A DNA stretch of 64,000 nucleotides from Sphingobacteriaceae bacterium (GCA_002319075.1 NVQB01000001.1:4340001-4404000), one strand, 5' to 3'; shown: positions 18,387-28,670, counted from the stretch's first letter. Made by a program: numbers and translations. Notes: generated from the sequence alone by a model not told the origin.

Positions 18387-19598
18387 TTATTTTGACCTGC
18401 TTTTATTTTTCATGGCTTTATTAAAGGCATTAAAGCGAACTGAAATTCCAGCTGAAATAAAATAATCAGGAGATATTTCACTTAAACCAATTCCACCAGA
18501 ACAGTCTAACTGGATATTGTTGTTGATCAAATAAGTAAAGCCCCCATCCAGGCGATTATCTGCTGCTGCATTTTCTTTGAGAAAGCCGTATGCTTCTACA
18601 AACATTGACAAATTGCGGCATACAGATATTCCCAGTGAAGCTGTGTAGATCTCTGTAGACACACTAGAGCCGTCTTCCCATTCAGCACCAAGATTATAAG
18701 AAAAAGTAAATCTGTCATTTAAAGTATGTGCAAACAAAAAACGAAAACGTGGAATGATATTTATGGGTTTATAATTGTCGGAGCCGAAAAACGGAAGTTC
18801 AAGATGTGTAATTAAGCTAATTTCGGGTATTATACCATGTTGTTTCTGAAGTGCTATTTTCGAACCTATTGCAATAGGATTAAATCCACTCATGGTAAAA
18901 GTAGTGTCAGGCAGATCGGAGCGGCCTTTAAATTGCATTTTATCTGCAGCATATTCGGTAATCAAACGTAATTCAAAATTTTTCGTAACCCCATATTTCC
19001 AAAGCGTTGTGTTGTACAGGGAGCTTTGTGTTTTCACTTTATTGATTTTATCCTCGTCGTATTCTGTTTGAGTACCAATTTCTATCTGAAAAAATCCAAC
19101 CGGTGTTAATTGAGGGGCTTCTGTTTGATCGGGACGATCGGTTACAATATTTTCAGGAAAGTCTTCGTAAAGATTAATTGTGGGAGAGGCGATGCCACCG
19201 GTATCATGCGTGGTGCTTAATTTTGGCTTAAGATCAGCCGGATAAGGTGCATTTGTAAGATCGAAAAATTTATTTGCATAGTAAACTTCAATAAACCGTT
19301 TAGCTGCCACTGATCTTTTAATATCGCTGCAACTTACACCTTCAAGATAACTTATTAAATCTATAACTGTTGATTCTACGTCTTCCGTTAGATCATTTTC
19401 AAGGGTTCTTGCCTCGTTAGACAAATAGTGTTCGAAGATAACGATAGCTTCTTCCAAAGAAACAATTTCATCTTTGTTTTTATCTACGTATTTGATACTT
19501 GGAGGCAGTTTCATTTTATCGTCGTTGCCATCTTCACCCGCAATTACGAGTTGGTTCATCCCCAGGAAAACCATCAGTAAGAGTATTATTTTTTTCAT
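18387..19598 (-). CDS. Outer-membrane barrel (MetA-pathway-like transporter) with N-terminal EF-hand
   Basis: The 403-residue protein has a signal peptide (IILLLMVFLGMNQLVIAG). At residues about 38-50 it has a canonical EF-hand loop, DKNKDEIVSLEE, with D1, N3, D5, S9 and E12 ligands. A helical region follows to about residue 110. The C-terminal part resembles the phenol-degradation MetA family of transporter-like barrels, with the diagnostic ENIVTDRPDQTEAPQLTPVG and FFQIEIGTQTEYD, then alternating beta strands (ISLITHLELPFFG, FRFLFAHTLNDRFTFSYNLG). It probably sits in the outer membrane; the substrate is unknown. The EF-hand suggests Ca2+-dependent folding or sensing. The upstream block at 19635-19698 closely matches the promoter of the MCP operon, so co-regulation with chemotaxis is likely. 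Confidence 0.75.
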   Translation of the reverse strand: MKKIILLLMVFLGMNQLVIAGEDGNDDKMKLPPSIKYVDKNKDEIVSLEEAIVIFEHYLSNEARTLENDLTEDVESTVIDLISYLEGVSCSDIKRSVAAKRFIEVYYANKFFDLTNAPYPADLKPKLSTTHDTGGIASPTINLYEDFPENIVTDRPDQTEAPQLTPVGFFQIEIGTQTEYDEDKINKVKTQSSLYNTTLWKYGVTKNFELRLITEYAADKMQFKGRSDLPDTTFTMSGFNPIAIGSKIALQKQHGIIPEISLITHLELPFFGSDNYKPINIIPRFRFLFAHTLNDRFTFSYNLGAEWEDGSSVSTEIYTASLGISVCRNLSMFVEAYGFLKENAAADNRLDGGFTYLINNNIQLDCSGGIGLSEISPDYFISAGISVRFNAFNKAMKNKSRSK

Positions 19599-19634
19599 CT
19601 TGCTTTGTTTTTTAAATTTTCGGTATTTTTTTTG

Positions 19635-19698
19635 TAAAGGTAGATGGGCCCTTATGCGCGACTTATAGTGACTTTATATAATTTTTGTAAGTGATTTC
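19635..19698 (-). promoter_or_regulatory. Promoter block D, matching the MCP-operon promoter
   Basis: On the minus strand the block begins GAAATCACTTACAAAAA, continues TTATATAAAG and ends 56 bp later with TACCTTTA, a -7-like box (TAnnTTTR). The first 38 bases match the block at 30457-30520 at 32 positions, and the distance to the -7-like box is identical (56 bp). Outside these elements the two regions differ, so the match is not a simple recent duplication. The start codon it serves is at 19598. Confidence 0.75.
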
Positions 19699-20200
19699 TA
19701 CTACAGTTTTATTTTCGGCTTAAGGTTTTTCAGAGGCAAAAAGTTGCTGACTGCTTTTCTTGTTGGGGGAGATTGAACGAGTTGGCCTGGTGTTTTTTTA
19801 TAAAGCCGAACAACTTACATGAATTGCAGTAACCAGGTTTGGAAATGAAACTATGGCAGAAATTATTTTAAGAGGCAAAATGGATCATTAAACGACGCAA
19901 TTTTGGATCTTAAACAGCGGTTTTCGTCTTATTTTTTCTTGTTTGAAGATTAATATTCTTACTTTTGATAGACACACCGTTTATTTATAGTATCTGGCAG
20001 CTGAGTCTGTTTAATTTCTTTGTTAGTTTTTTTAATTAGAAATGTGTTTATGCGCATGCTTCCCGTAAAAAAATATCTCTCACCCGTTATGTAAAAGAAG
20101 ATAATTTGGCTGCGCTATTTAAATACAAACAGATAGGATTTGAAATGGAGTGGATTGATAAAAGAGTTTGCAATTTGTGAAACATTTAATTGATCAATTT
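19699..20200. other. Intergenic region between divergent units
   Basis: About 500 bp without a convincing gene, AT-rich. It holds a plus-strand promoter candidate at 19939-19967. Beyond that lies a long potential leader (about 230 nt) containing only a 14-codon reading frame (20050-20094), which I do not consider a gene. No tRNA, known riboswitch or strong hairpin was seen. Confidence 0.5.
19939..19967 (+). promoter_or_regulatory. Bacteroidota-type promoter (TTG-N18-TACTTTTG)
   Basis: A TTG at 19939-19941 is followed after 18 bp by TACTTTTG at 19960-19967, fitting the Bacteroidota -33/-7 consensus. It points toward the small gene starting at 20201, which would give a leader of about 230 nt. 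The long leader is unusual. Confidence 0.5.
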
Positions 20201-20617
20201 ATGACGATAAAGGATTACAATACCGGCGTTAAAATTTTGGCTCAAGCTACCATTACGATTTACACAATAACCTATAGAGACGATGGCATTTTGAACGGCC
20301 ATGTATCTAAGGGCGGTAAATGGAAACCCGAAGATTACGAAATCCTGTTTCCCGCGATTGGTGAAATGGTAAATTATAAGAAAGTTCCGCTGCTGGCTAC
20401 TTACGACAAAGGTGTGTTCCCTACCGCCGAATCTACTGCCTATTGGGCTGATCCTAAGACTACCTGTCCGTATTTTTCCTGCGAAGCGTTAATTATGGAT
20501 TCTCTTCCATTAAAAATTCTTGGCAATTTTTATGTGGAGTATAAAAAGCCTGCCCGCCCAACAAAGATTTTTGACAATCATGAAAAAGCAGTGGAGTGGC
20601 TAAAATCATTTTTGTAA
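20201..20617 (+). CDS. STAS/SEC14-like small cytoplasmic protein
   Basis: Translation from the ATG at 20201 gives 138 residues; an in-frame TTG at 20168 would add 11. There is no signal peptide. The sequence alternates beta strands and helices (KILAQATITIYTITY, ILFPAIGEMVNYKKVPLLAT) and ends in EKAVEWLKSFL. The downstream protein at 20804-21217 shares the pattern KKVP, an acidic/aromatic central segment, ALxxDS...NFYxE, P..F....KAxxWLxxF, so the two are paralogs. The layout resembles small STAS or SEC14-fold proteins common in Bacteroidota, whose function is mostly unknown. The location between a SiaC-fusion unit and the chemotaxis operon suggests a partner-switch role, by inference only. Confidence 0.6.
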   Translation: MTIKDYNTGVKILAQATITIYTITYRDDGILNGHVSKGGKWKPEDYEILFPAIGEMVNYKKVPLLATYDKGVFPTAESTAYWADPKTTCPYFSCEALIMDSLPLKILGNFYVEYKKPARPTKIFDNHEKAVEWLKSFL

Positions 20618-20619
20618 CA

Positions 20620-20639
20620 TTACGCAAACGTTTGCGTAA
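20620..20639. promoter_or_regulatory. Perfect 20-bp palindrome resembling a LacI/GalR-family operator
   Basis: The sequence TTACGCAAAC followed directly by GTTTGCGTAA is a perfect inverted repeat with a central CG. Its core ACGCAAACGTTTGCGT closely matches the PurR/LacI-family operator pattern (ACGCAAACGTTTTCGT type). It begins 3 bp after the stop codon at 20617 and precedes the gene starting at 20804. No LacI-family gene lies in the window. Confidence 0.6.
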
Positions 20640-20764
20640 AGGGGAAATTAATTTTTGCATAAAATTAGGCCCCCAAAACGTTGGGTTTATCTAAAATACG
20701 GGCAGAATTGTGTTTTTATTTGTGAAAATTATTTCTTTAACATCTGTATACCAGATCATCCTGA

Positions 20765-20772
20765 TACCTTTG
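20765..20772 (+). promoter_or_regulatory. Candidate -7 box (TACCTTTG) for the 20804 gene
   Basis: A perfect TAnnTTTG match lies 31 bp before the ATG at 20804. No clear TTG is seen at -33. The LacI-type palindrome lies about 125 bp upstream. Confidence 0.5.
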
Positions 20773-20803
20773 CGCTTTATTTTCCAGTACGGAAAACAAT
20801 GCA

Positions 20804-21217
20804 ATGAAAAATTCAACAAAATCAAAACGTCAAACAGAGAACGAGGCCCTTATTTCTCTGAAATTAAATTCAAAAAACATTGTTGAGATCGAGTTAGCGC
20901 CAACTCTTTCTAAAATCAGAAAAAGCCATCTGCTGTATATTAACAAAAATATCCAGGATCTGGGTGGAGGTAAAAAATTGCCTGCATGCATTCATTTTAC
21001 TGGCTTTATGATGCTTTCAAAAAGTGCAATTAAATACCGTTCAACAGAGGAGTACGCCAGGTACAGGCTTGCTAACGCGTTTTTAGTCGATTCCTTTTCC
21101 AAAGCTGTTATCTATAATTTTTACCTCGAGGCCGACACTTCCAGCGTACCGGTGGCCTCCTTTAAAGAACAAAAAAAAGCGTTTGACTGGTTAGAAACCT
21201 TTATGGTAGCGGCTTAG
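20804..21217 (+). CDS. STAS/SEC14-like small cytoplasmic protein (paralog)
   Basis: This 137-residue protein has no signal peptide and a Lys/Arg/Ser-rich N-terminus. Its core resembles the preceding protein: KKLPACIHFTGFMMLSKSAI, EYARYRLANAFLVDSFSKAV, YNFYLEA and a C-terminal KKAFDWLETFM. The pattern fits small STAS/SEC14-like proteins. Its stop codon overlaps that of the convergent CheC/CheX-like gene by 4 bp (TTAG), so the two transcripts must run into each other. Function is unknown; a phosphorelay or partner-switch regulator is one possibility. Confidence 0.65.
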   Translation: MKNSTKSKRQTENEALISLKLNSKNIVEIELAPTLSKIRKSHLLYINKNIQDLGGGKKLPACIHFTGFMMLSKSAIKYRSTEEYARYRLANAFLVDSFSKAVIYNFYLEADTSSVPVASFKEQKKAFDWLETFMVAA

Positions 21218-21855
21218 GCAAAATCATTCACCTCCAGTTTTGTAATGTTCGCATTGTCAAGTGCAAAAGATTTGATACTATCTAAAAACGTTGTGTCAAA
21301 TAGCCAAATAAATTCCGGATTAAAATTTAGTTGCGAAGACTTGAACTGCGTATTGAAATTAATAATGTAAAGGTCTTGCAAAAAATGAGAGGTCATGTAG
21401 TCGTTCATTTCCACAGAGCTAAGTTTTTTCAGTTCAGGCACGCCACCATATATTTTATGGTTGAGAATGTTTGAGAACTGAGTAATTACTGAAGCCGAAA
21501 TGATATTGTCGACTTCCAGCATAATGGCGTCTGACATTTCAGCCATGAGCTCAGGGTTAGAAACTATTTCAGGAGGAAGGGCAGTATGACGTAATTTGTC
21601 GGCTTCCTGCTCTGAAAAAATCAAACAACATACTCCTTTTAATTCGCCAATAACATTTGTGATTAAAAGGTGAATATTTTCGCCTGATTTTTGTGTGAAG
21701 TTTGTATCCGGGTTTAATTTATTAATACTAAAACTCAGTTCTTTGAAGCTGATTTGTTCTTTCATAAAAAATGAAAGCGACTCGGCAGCCTTCGATAGCC
21801 CCTGGTTGATGATTGATTTTGCAGCAAATAATTCTGTGGTATTTAAATTTTCCAT
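21214..21855 (-). CDS. CheC/CheX-family CheY phosphatase-like protein
   Basis: The 213-residue cytoplasmic protein carries the CheC-type active-site pattern: EVDN, then exactly 22 residues, then Pro (LEVDNIISASVITQF ... GGVP). In CheC and FliY the ExxN pair orients water for CheY-P hydrolysis. The position four residues before the Glu is Ala where the family usually has Asp or Ser. A second motif further on is not evident, so it may have one active site rather than two. It is the last gene of the MCP-CheR-CheD-CheB-CheY operon. CheD usually partners with CheC, and both are present here, so a CheC-like phosphatase function is likely. Confidence 0.75.
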   Translation of the reverse strand: MENLNTTELFAAKSIINQGLSKAAESLSFFMKEQISFKELSFSINKLNPDTNFTQKSGENIHLLITNVIGELKGVCCLIFSEQEADKLRHTALPPEIVSNPELMAEMSDAIMLEVDNIISASVITQFSNILNHKIYGGVPELKKLSSVEMNDYMTSHFLQDLYIINFNTQFKSSQLNFNPEFIWLFDTTFLDSIKSFALDNANITKLEVNDFA

Positions 21856-21912
21856 TACTCTTTTTAATTCTTTATTTTAAATTTTACTTTAACCCAAAGG
21901 CGTAACTCCTGA

Positions 21913-22284
21913 CTAGTTAAGATCAAGTGCCAGCTTATCCATGCGTTCGATAAGACTTTCGTTGCTGAATGGCTTAACGAGGTAATCATCGGCACCTGAA
22001 TTTCTGCACTCCTGAATAATACTTTCCTGGCCAACAGCGCTTACCATAATTATTTTTGCCGAAACTTCTTCTTTTCGCAGTTCTTTAATAATGTCGATAC
22101 CAAGCATGTCTGGTAAAATATTATCCATTGTGATAATGTCGGGTTGAAGATCAAGCGAAAGTTCAATGCCCTGGTCGCCCGTTGCTGCCTCGCCTACCAC
22201 GAGGTATTTTCCGCTGTTAATCAACGTGCTTTTAATAGATTGTCTCATAAATAGAGAGTCGTCAACGATAAGTACTTTTTTCAT
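21913..22284 (-). CDS. cheY: CheY-like single-domain response regulator
   Basis: The 123-residue receiver domain has all key residues: the acidic pair in IVDDS (D8, D9), the phospho-acceptor D54 in IITMDNILP, a Ser at the Thr/Ser switch position (KIIMVSA) and Lys in YLVKPF. It contains no output domain. It sits directly between CheB and the CheC-like phosphatase, so it is a probable target of CheA phosphorylation and CheC dephosphorylation. A second CheY is encoded at 33111-33479 next to CheA. Because the organism lacks flagella in view, the output is more likely gliding, the Sia network or pili than a flagellar motor. Confidence 0.9.
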   Translation of the reverse strand: MKKVLIVDDSLFMRQSIKSTLINSGKYLVVGEAATGDQGIELSLDLQPDIITMDNILPDMLGIDIIKELRKEEVSAKIIMVSAVGQESIIQECRNSGADDYLVKPFSNESLIERMDKLALDLN

Positions 22285-22292
22285 GGTTCTGT

Positions 22293-23838
<1,546 letters not shown>

Positions 23839-24738
23839 TTAAAATACGATGTTTTCACTATCTGCAAATAAAAAGTCATTACCATCAGAAGAAAAGATGT
23901 CGTTTTGCGATCCTGAGTTTTCAGATTCTTTAATGCGAATAGAGAATAAACTGCCTTTATCTTTTTCACTTTCCAGCATTATTTCGCCTTCCAGAAGTTC
24001 CAGCAGCGATTTTGTAATGCAAAGTCCAAGCCCATGTCCACCATAAGTTTTGGTCGATCCTTCTTCTATCTGGCGAAAGCGGTCAAAAATAATAGTTCTG
24101 TTAACTTCACTTATTCCCGGCCCACTGTCTAAAATGGCAAAGCATAATTGTCCTTCTTCGATTTCAAATCTTATTTGAACAGATCCGCCCACCTTACTAA
24201 ATTGTATAGCATTAGAGAGAAGGTTGCTCAGAATTAAATGGAGTTTTTCAGGGTCGGAGCAGAAGGTAGCGTTCGTATTTATGGAGCTGCTAAGATGTAA
24301 ATGGATGTGTTTTTTCTCTACCTGATGTTTAAAAGAAGAGATCGTGTTCTCTACCAGCGATACTATGTTCACTGAAACAGCAGATACGATTGCTTCGCCG
24401 GCTTCAATTTCTGCTGAAGCGAAAATATTACGCAACTGAAAGTCTAAACCAAAGGTTTCACTATAAATAAGCTTGGCGAATTTTTTAATGTTTTCTGCAC
24501 TCATGTTGCCTTCCGAAATATTTTTTGCCAGTTCGAGAATAGATGCTACCGGGTTATTAATTTCGTTTCGTATGTTGGATAAAAAATTACTTTTTAATCC
24601 TTCAGAAACTACCAGTTTTTCATTGACACTTTTAAGTTCTGTCATTAGCAAAAGCTGCTCTCTGAATAGCTGTTCGTTTTTTTCGAAACGCTCTTTTAAT
24701 TCATTTATGAGTTCTGTATCTGTAAGCGTAGTTGTCAT
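23839..24738 (-). CDS. Histidine-kinase-like protein with His replaced by Asn
   Basis: The 299-residue cytoplasmic protein starts with a coiled coil (about 10-50). It then has a HisKA-like helix reading FLSNIRNEINNPVASIL, where family members read FLANMSHEIRTPLNAIL. The phospho-acceptor His is therefore Asn58. The ATPase domain is otherwise intact: the N box around NLLSNAIQFS, DSGPGI, FDRFRQ and GGHGLGL. It may bind ATP and act as a scaffold or pseudo-kinase, or transfer phosphate to another partner. It is embedded between CheR and CheD, where a kinase gene is not usual. The sequence shows the substitution directly; loss of autophosphorylation is inferred. Confidence 0.8.
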   Translation of the reverse strand: MTTTLTDTELINELKERFEKNEQLFREQLLLMTELKSVNEKLVVSEGLKSNFLSNIRNEINNPVASILELAKNISEGNMSAENIKKFAKLIYSETFGLDFQLRNIFASAEIEAGEAIVSAVSVNIVSLVENTISSFKHQVEKKHIHLHLSSSINTNATFCSDPEKLHLILSNLLSNAIQFSKVGGSVQIRFEIEEGQLCFAILDSGPGISEVNRTIIFDRFRQIEEGSTKTYGGHGLGLCITKSLLELLEGEIMLESEKDKGSLFSIRIKESENSGSQNDIFSSDGNDFLFADSENIVF

Positions 24739-24739
24739 G

Positions 24740-25600
24740 CTATTTGATTTTTCTGAAAATGGTGGGTTTAATTTGTTTTAGCGGAACATTAATTCCGGTG
24801 ATGGACTCAGAGTGGCCCAGGAAAAAGTATCCATCGGGCTTTAGGTGCTCACACAATTTATTTATTACTTTTTCTTGTGTGGGTCTGTCAAAATAGATCA
24901 GCACGTTTCTGCAAAAAACCACGTCGTGATTTCGGGGAATCTGCTGATATTCATTATCCATCAGGTTAAGGCGCGTAAAGTTTGTTCTCTGTCTTATGTC
25001 TGAAACAATGCGCACGCTTGGGTTTTCTCTGTTTTTGCTTTTTAGTAAATATTTTCGTTTAAGACTTAAAGGGATATTTGCCACACGGTCTTCGGTGTAT
25101 ACTGCGTTAGCTGCTTTATCGAGAATACGTGTAGATATATCGGTTCCTAGGATAGAGTAATCAAAATGATTTTTACCATTCAGGTATTCATTAATCACCA
25201 TGCCAATAGTGTAAACTTCTTCGCCGCTCGAACAGGCAGAGCTCCATACTTTGAGTGTGTCTCCCGACGAGGTAGTTTGAAATTCAGGCAAAACAGTGGA
25301 GTGCATAAAATCAAAATGGGCAGCTTCACGGTAAAAATCTGTTTTATTCGTTGATACCACGTCGATCATCTGAATTACTTCCAGATCGCCATTTTTCATA
25401 GAAAGCACAAAATCACAATAGTCTTTAAAAGAACTCATATTGTTTTCACGCAACCTTCCCTGCAGTCTTGCTTGTAGCATGCCTTTTTTAGCGGGAGGCA
25501 TTTTTATTCCGTAGTTGGAATATATAAACTGACTCAGCCGTCTGAAATCAGCGTCGCTCAACTCTTTATTATACTGATTTATAAAATTCTGTGCTTGCAT
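24740..25600 (-). CDS. cheR: CheR, chemoreceptor glutamate methyltransferase
   Basis: The 286-residue protein has the CheR N-terminal helical domain (DFRRLSQFIYSNYGIKMPPA, KKGMLQARLQGRLRE) and the SAM-binding domain (VWSSACSSGEEVYTIGMVI, ILGTDIST). It ends with DVVFCRNVLIYFDRPTQEKV and GYFFLGHSESI. It methylates receptor glutamates using SAM. The two receptors in the operon end in aromatic pentapeptides (DYESF and DYEKF) of the kind that tether CheR in enterobacteria. Confidence 0.95.
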   Translation of the reverse strand: MQAQNFINQYNKELSDADFRRLSQFIYSNYGIKMPPAKKGMLQARLQGRLRENNMSSFKDYCDFVLSMKNGDLEVIQMIDVVSTNKTDFYREAAHFDFMHSTVLPEFQTTSSGDTLKVWSSACSSGEEVYTIGMVINEYLNGKNHFDYSILGTDISTRILDKAANAVYTEDRVANIPLSLKRKYLLKSKNRENPSVRIVSDIRQRTNFTRLNLMDNEYQQIPRNHDVVFCRNVLIYFDRPTQEKVINKLCEHLKPDGYFFLGHSESITGINVPLKQIKPTIFRKIK

Positions 25601-25626
25601 GATAATTTTTGCGTTGAGTCTTTTTA

Positions 25627-27330
25627 TTAAAAACTTTCGTAATCACTGTCTGCCAAATCTAACTTCTGAGTTTTAGCAGTCGGTTTTCGTGATACAGGCA
25701 TTTTAGAGTAGGGCGATGTTTTTTGTTTTACCGGATTAGTTTTGGAAGTGGTGGTAACCGTTGAACTGGTTTCTTTTTTTGTGTGCAAAGAAAGATTCTC
25801 TTCTAATTTAAAAAACGAAACCATCTCTTTCAGGCTTTCTGCCTGGGCGTTTAACTCCTCTGCTCCGGCAGCCATTTCTTCTGCGGTGGCAGCGTTTTCC
25901 TGAACTACCTGGTTTAACTGTTGAATAGCATTATTTACCTGGTCGGCTCCGGCATTTTGCTCCACACTCGAAGCGCTTATTTCCTGAACCAGGTCGGATG
26001 TTTTTTGAATGTTGGGAACCACACTGTTTAAAAGCTCGCCAGATTTTTGTGCAATGTCTACACTAGCGGAAGACACTTCGTTAATTTCTGTAGCAGCTAA
26101 CTGACTGCGTTCGGCTAATTTTCTTACTTCTGCAGCTACCACAGCAAAGCCCTTTCCGTGTTCTCCTGCTCTGGCAGCTTCTACAGCTGCATTTAAGGCC
26201 AATAGATTTGTTTGGCGCGAAATTTCTCCGATGATTGAAATTTTAGTGGCAATGGTTTTCATAGAGTGTACTGTTTTACCAACGGCCTCATTGCTTTCTG
26301 TTACGTCTTTTGCCGCATTTCGTGCAATTTTTTCGGTTTGCTTTGAATTATTGGTGTTTTGTTGAATGTTAGCCGCCATTTCTTCCATCGACGAAGAGAT
26401 TTCTTCTACCGAACTCGCCTGTTCGTTTGCTCCTTCCGACATTTGTTGGGCCGATGAACTCATTTGATTGCTGGCTGTAGAAATGCTAAGCGATGTTGCA
26501 ACTACTCCCGAAATAACTTCATTCAGTTTTTCCATCATCACTTTAAGATCTTTGTATAAACCTACTTCACGTGTTTTTGTATATTCCCAGGTTAATTTAC
26601 CGTTGGCCAGGTTGTTGGCAATGCTGGCAGCTTCGTATGGTTCACATCCTAACTGTCGTACAATGCTACGGGTTAGTAAAACACCCGAAAGGACAAGAAA
26701 TATCAATACTACAGCGAAGAAAAGAAAAGCTATCTGTTTTATTTTTTTGGCCTGATCTATACTGGCAAGGTATTCTACTTCAGTTTGTTTCGAGCTTATT
26801 TCGGTGAGTTCGTTAATAGCTTCACGCATTTTATCAAAGTCGTTAATGTATTCACCGAAGTACAAAAGGGATGCGTCTGTGAATTTTTTATCCTTAATAA
26901 GCTGCTCCAGTGAAATTGACATGTCTTTTACGGAGTTGAATTTTTTGTCAAACACATCAAATGAGGAAGTGTTTTTTCCGCCCGTAGAAAGAAAAGTTGT
27001 TTTGAATTTACCAAAGCGTGTATTAAGCTGCTCAAGATTTTCATTAACATCTTTAAAGTCTACTGTTAACTTCTTGCTGCTATCGTCTTTTGCTACAAAT
27101 GCCGTATTAATAACTTCACTGATGGTGAGGCGCGACTGGTAGGCGTCACGGTCGCCTTCTAATAAGGCAGTAATACTCAGCAAGCGATTGCTGTATATGC
27201 TGGTAACGTTTTGCGTGATCCCATCCAGATTAATAATGTTATAAGCAATGTTTACAATGTAAAGCGTGGTAATAACAATAAAGGTTATTAATACGCGCTG
27301 TCCTACTTTTAAATTTGAGAGTGATTTCAT
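25627..27330 (-). CDS. Methyl-accepting chemotaxis protein with 4-helix sensor
   Basis: The 567-residue receptor has transmembrane helices at about 13-33 and 195-217. They flank a periplasmic four-helix-bundle-type sensor of about 160 residues. A HAMP-like region follows ([20 protein letters not shown]), then the signalling domain with hairpin tip [20 protein letters not shown] at about 365-385. The C-terminus ends DSDYESF, a likely tether for CheR/CheB. Its signalling domain is nearly identical in protein to the receptor at 28657-30435, though codons differ. Its start codon overlaps the stop of the porin gene (ATGA at 27327-27330), showing translational coupling to that gene. The ligand is unknown. 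Confidence 0.93.
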   Translation of the reverse strand: MKSLSNLKVGQRVLITFIVITTLYIVNIAYNIINLDGITQNVTSIYSNRLLSITALLEGDRDAYQSRLTISEVINTAFVAKDDSSKKLTVDFKDVNENLEQLNTRFGKFKTTFLSTGGKNTSSFDVFDKKFNSVKDMSISLEQLIKDKKFTDASLLYFGEYINDFDKMREAINELTEISSKQTEVEYLASIDQAKKIKQIAFLFFAVVLIFLVLSGVLLTRSIVRQLGCEPYEAASIANNLANGKLTWEYTKTREVGLYKDLKVMMEKLNEVISGVVATSLSISTASNQMSSSAQQMSEGANEQASSVEEISSSMEEMAANIQQNTNNSKQTEKIARNAAKDVTESNEAVGKTVHSMKTIATKISIIGEISRQTNLLALNAAVEAARAGEHGKGFAVVAAEVRKLAERSQLAATEINEVSSASVDIAQKSGELLNSVVPNIQKTSDLVQEISASSVEQNAGADQVNNAIQQLNQVVQENAATAEEMAAGAEELNAQAESLKEMVSFFKLEENLSLHTKKETSSTVTTTSKTNPVKQKTSPYSKMPVSRKPTAKTQKLDLADSDYESF

Positions 27331-28670
27331 TTTTGTATGTCTATTTTTACGTTTGGTTGGTTTTCTGATTTTTTACTTTTAAAAAAAGTGGGACTAATGG
27401 TTACTACTGCATAAACATATTGTTTTTGTTTACTGACTTTTCCGCCAAAAAAGGCATCTAATGTAGGAGTACCAAACATAATGCAATGGCCCAGACTTGC
27501 TTTTATTGTTGATGACACTTTATAGTGTAAACTAAAATCATTTTCTGTGCCCAGGTAGCTTGGCAGTGTTATGTCCTTGTTTTTAGTGTCGTTTATTTTC
27601 GCATCTGTTTCAAAATAGTGTACATCATTTTCCAGAGAAAGTTTTGATGTAATCTTTAGTTTTGTTTTAAGATACATGTCTCTGATGCCGCAGAGTGTTG
27701 GTGTGTTTACATAAAAATAATCGAGTTGTCCGAAGTGCGCATGGGGCGATCCATATAGCCTGTCGAAGGTTTGCGATTTAGTATAAGAAGCGTCTTTCTG
27801 GTGGTTTTGACTCGTACCTGATCCAACATCCAGGCCCAGTGTCAGATCAAGAAATTTAGTCATCTTATAAGTAAGGTTCGCAGAATAGAAGTAGGCCGAT
27901 ACCTCTTTTTTGCTGGTGTTTTTTCCCATTTGGTAATAGAATAAACCTTTGAAAGAAAATCTTTTGCTGATTTCAAAACTCAGGTCAGGGCCAAACGTTT
28001 GGGTATAGTATATATTTGTAGTCGTGTCGCCTTTTTCCATACCATGGTTAAGGAAGATAAAAGAGACTTTAGCTTTTGTGAAATCCTGGTGCAACCATAA
28101 AAATTGCATGTTTTTGTAGAACTTATAAATATAGGGTTCGCGCTTCAGGTCCTGTCCGTTAGCGTTAAAAGCAAAACCCAGGTGCGACTTGAACGAAAAT
28201 TTTTCAAATTTCAGTAAGCCGGCATCGTGCGCTCTTGTTCCCACCCAGTTAGGATCACTGAGTAAATATTCTGAATCATAAACAAATCCTTGTCTGCCTG
28301 CACGCACTGAAAAAGAAGGCGTAAAATGTTTTTCTACCCATCCCCTGTATAGCGCTATGTTTGGTAAATCGTCGCGGTCGCTTTGATCTCCCCAGAAGCG
28401 TCTATCCTGAATGATAATTTCGGCATCGAGATCATTTTCTTTTTTAAATCCAAAAATGATCCGGGTACGTTGAAGATTAAAAAAAGACGGTTTGTCTCCG
28501 GCATAGTGTGGCTTTCTGAAGCCCATGGAGTATAAGGGATTTAGTCTGAACTCGCCGTCAATACTTATCTCCTGTGCCTTTGTAGCAGTGTTGAATGCCA
28601 TTGCCAGGCTGAAACAAAAAAGCAATCGGGTAGGAAGCTTCATCCTTGTTATAATCTTAAAATTTTTCAT
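27327..28670 (-). CDS. Alginate-export-like outer-membrane porin within the chemotaxis operon
   Basis: This 447-residue protein, or 438 residues from the alternative ATG at 28643, has a signal peptide ([22 protein letters not shown]). It resembles the alginate_exp family of 18-strand barrels: [30 protein letters not shown] and [17 protein letters not shown]. The start at 28670 overlaps the MCP stop by 14 bp, while 28643 avoids overlap; both are possible and the second gives the cleaner signal peptide. The stop overlaps the next MCP start (ATGA). Encoding a porin between two receptors suggests it delivers or senses a ligand for them. The substrate is not inferable from sequence. Confidence 0.75.
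   Translation of the reverse strand: MKNFKIITRMKLPTRLLFCFSLAMAFNTATKAQEISIDGEFRLNPLYSMGFRKPHYAGDKPSFFNLQRTRIIFGFKKENDLDAEIIIQDRRFWGDQSDRDDLPNIALYRGWVEKHFTPSFSVRAGRQGFVYDSEYLLSDPNWVGTRAHDAGLLKFEKFSFKSHLGFAFNANGQDLKREPYIYKFYKNMQFLWLHQDFTKAKVSFIFLNHGMEKGDTTTNIYYTQTFGPDLSFEISKRFSFKGLFYYQMGKNTSKKEVSAYFYSANLTYKMTKFLDLTLGLDVGSGTSQNHQKDASYTKSQTFDRLYGSPHAHFGQLDYFYVNTPTLCGIRDMYLKTKLKITSKLSLENDVHYFETDAKINDTKNKDITLPSYLGTENDFSLHYKVSSTIKASLGHCIMFGTPTLDAFFGGKVSKQKQYVYAVVTISPTFFKSKKSENQPNVKIDIQK

Noticed and set aside
20050-20094. A 14-codon reading frame (MRMLPVKKYLSPVM) in the long leader before the 20201 gene
   Set aside because: Too short and without supporting features; it could be a leader peptide but nothing in the sequence shows it.
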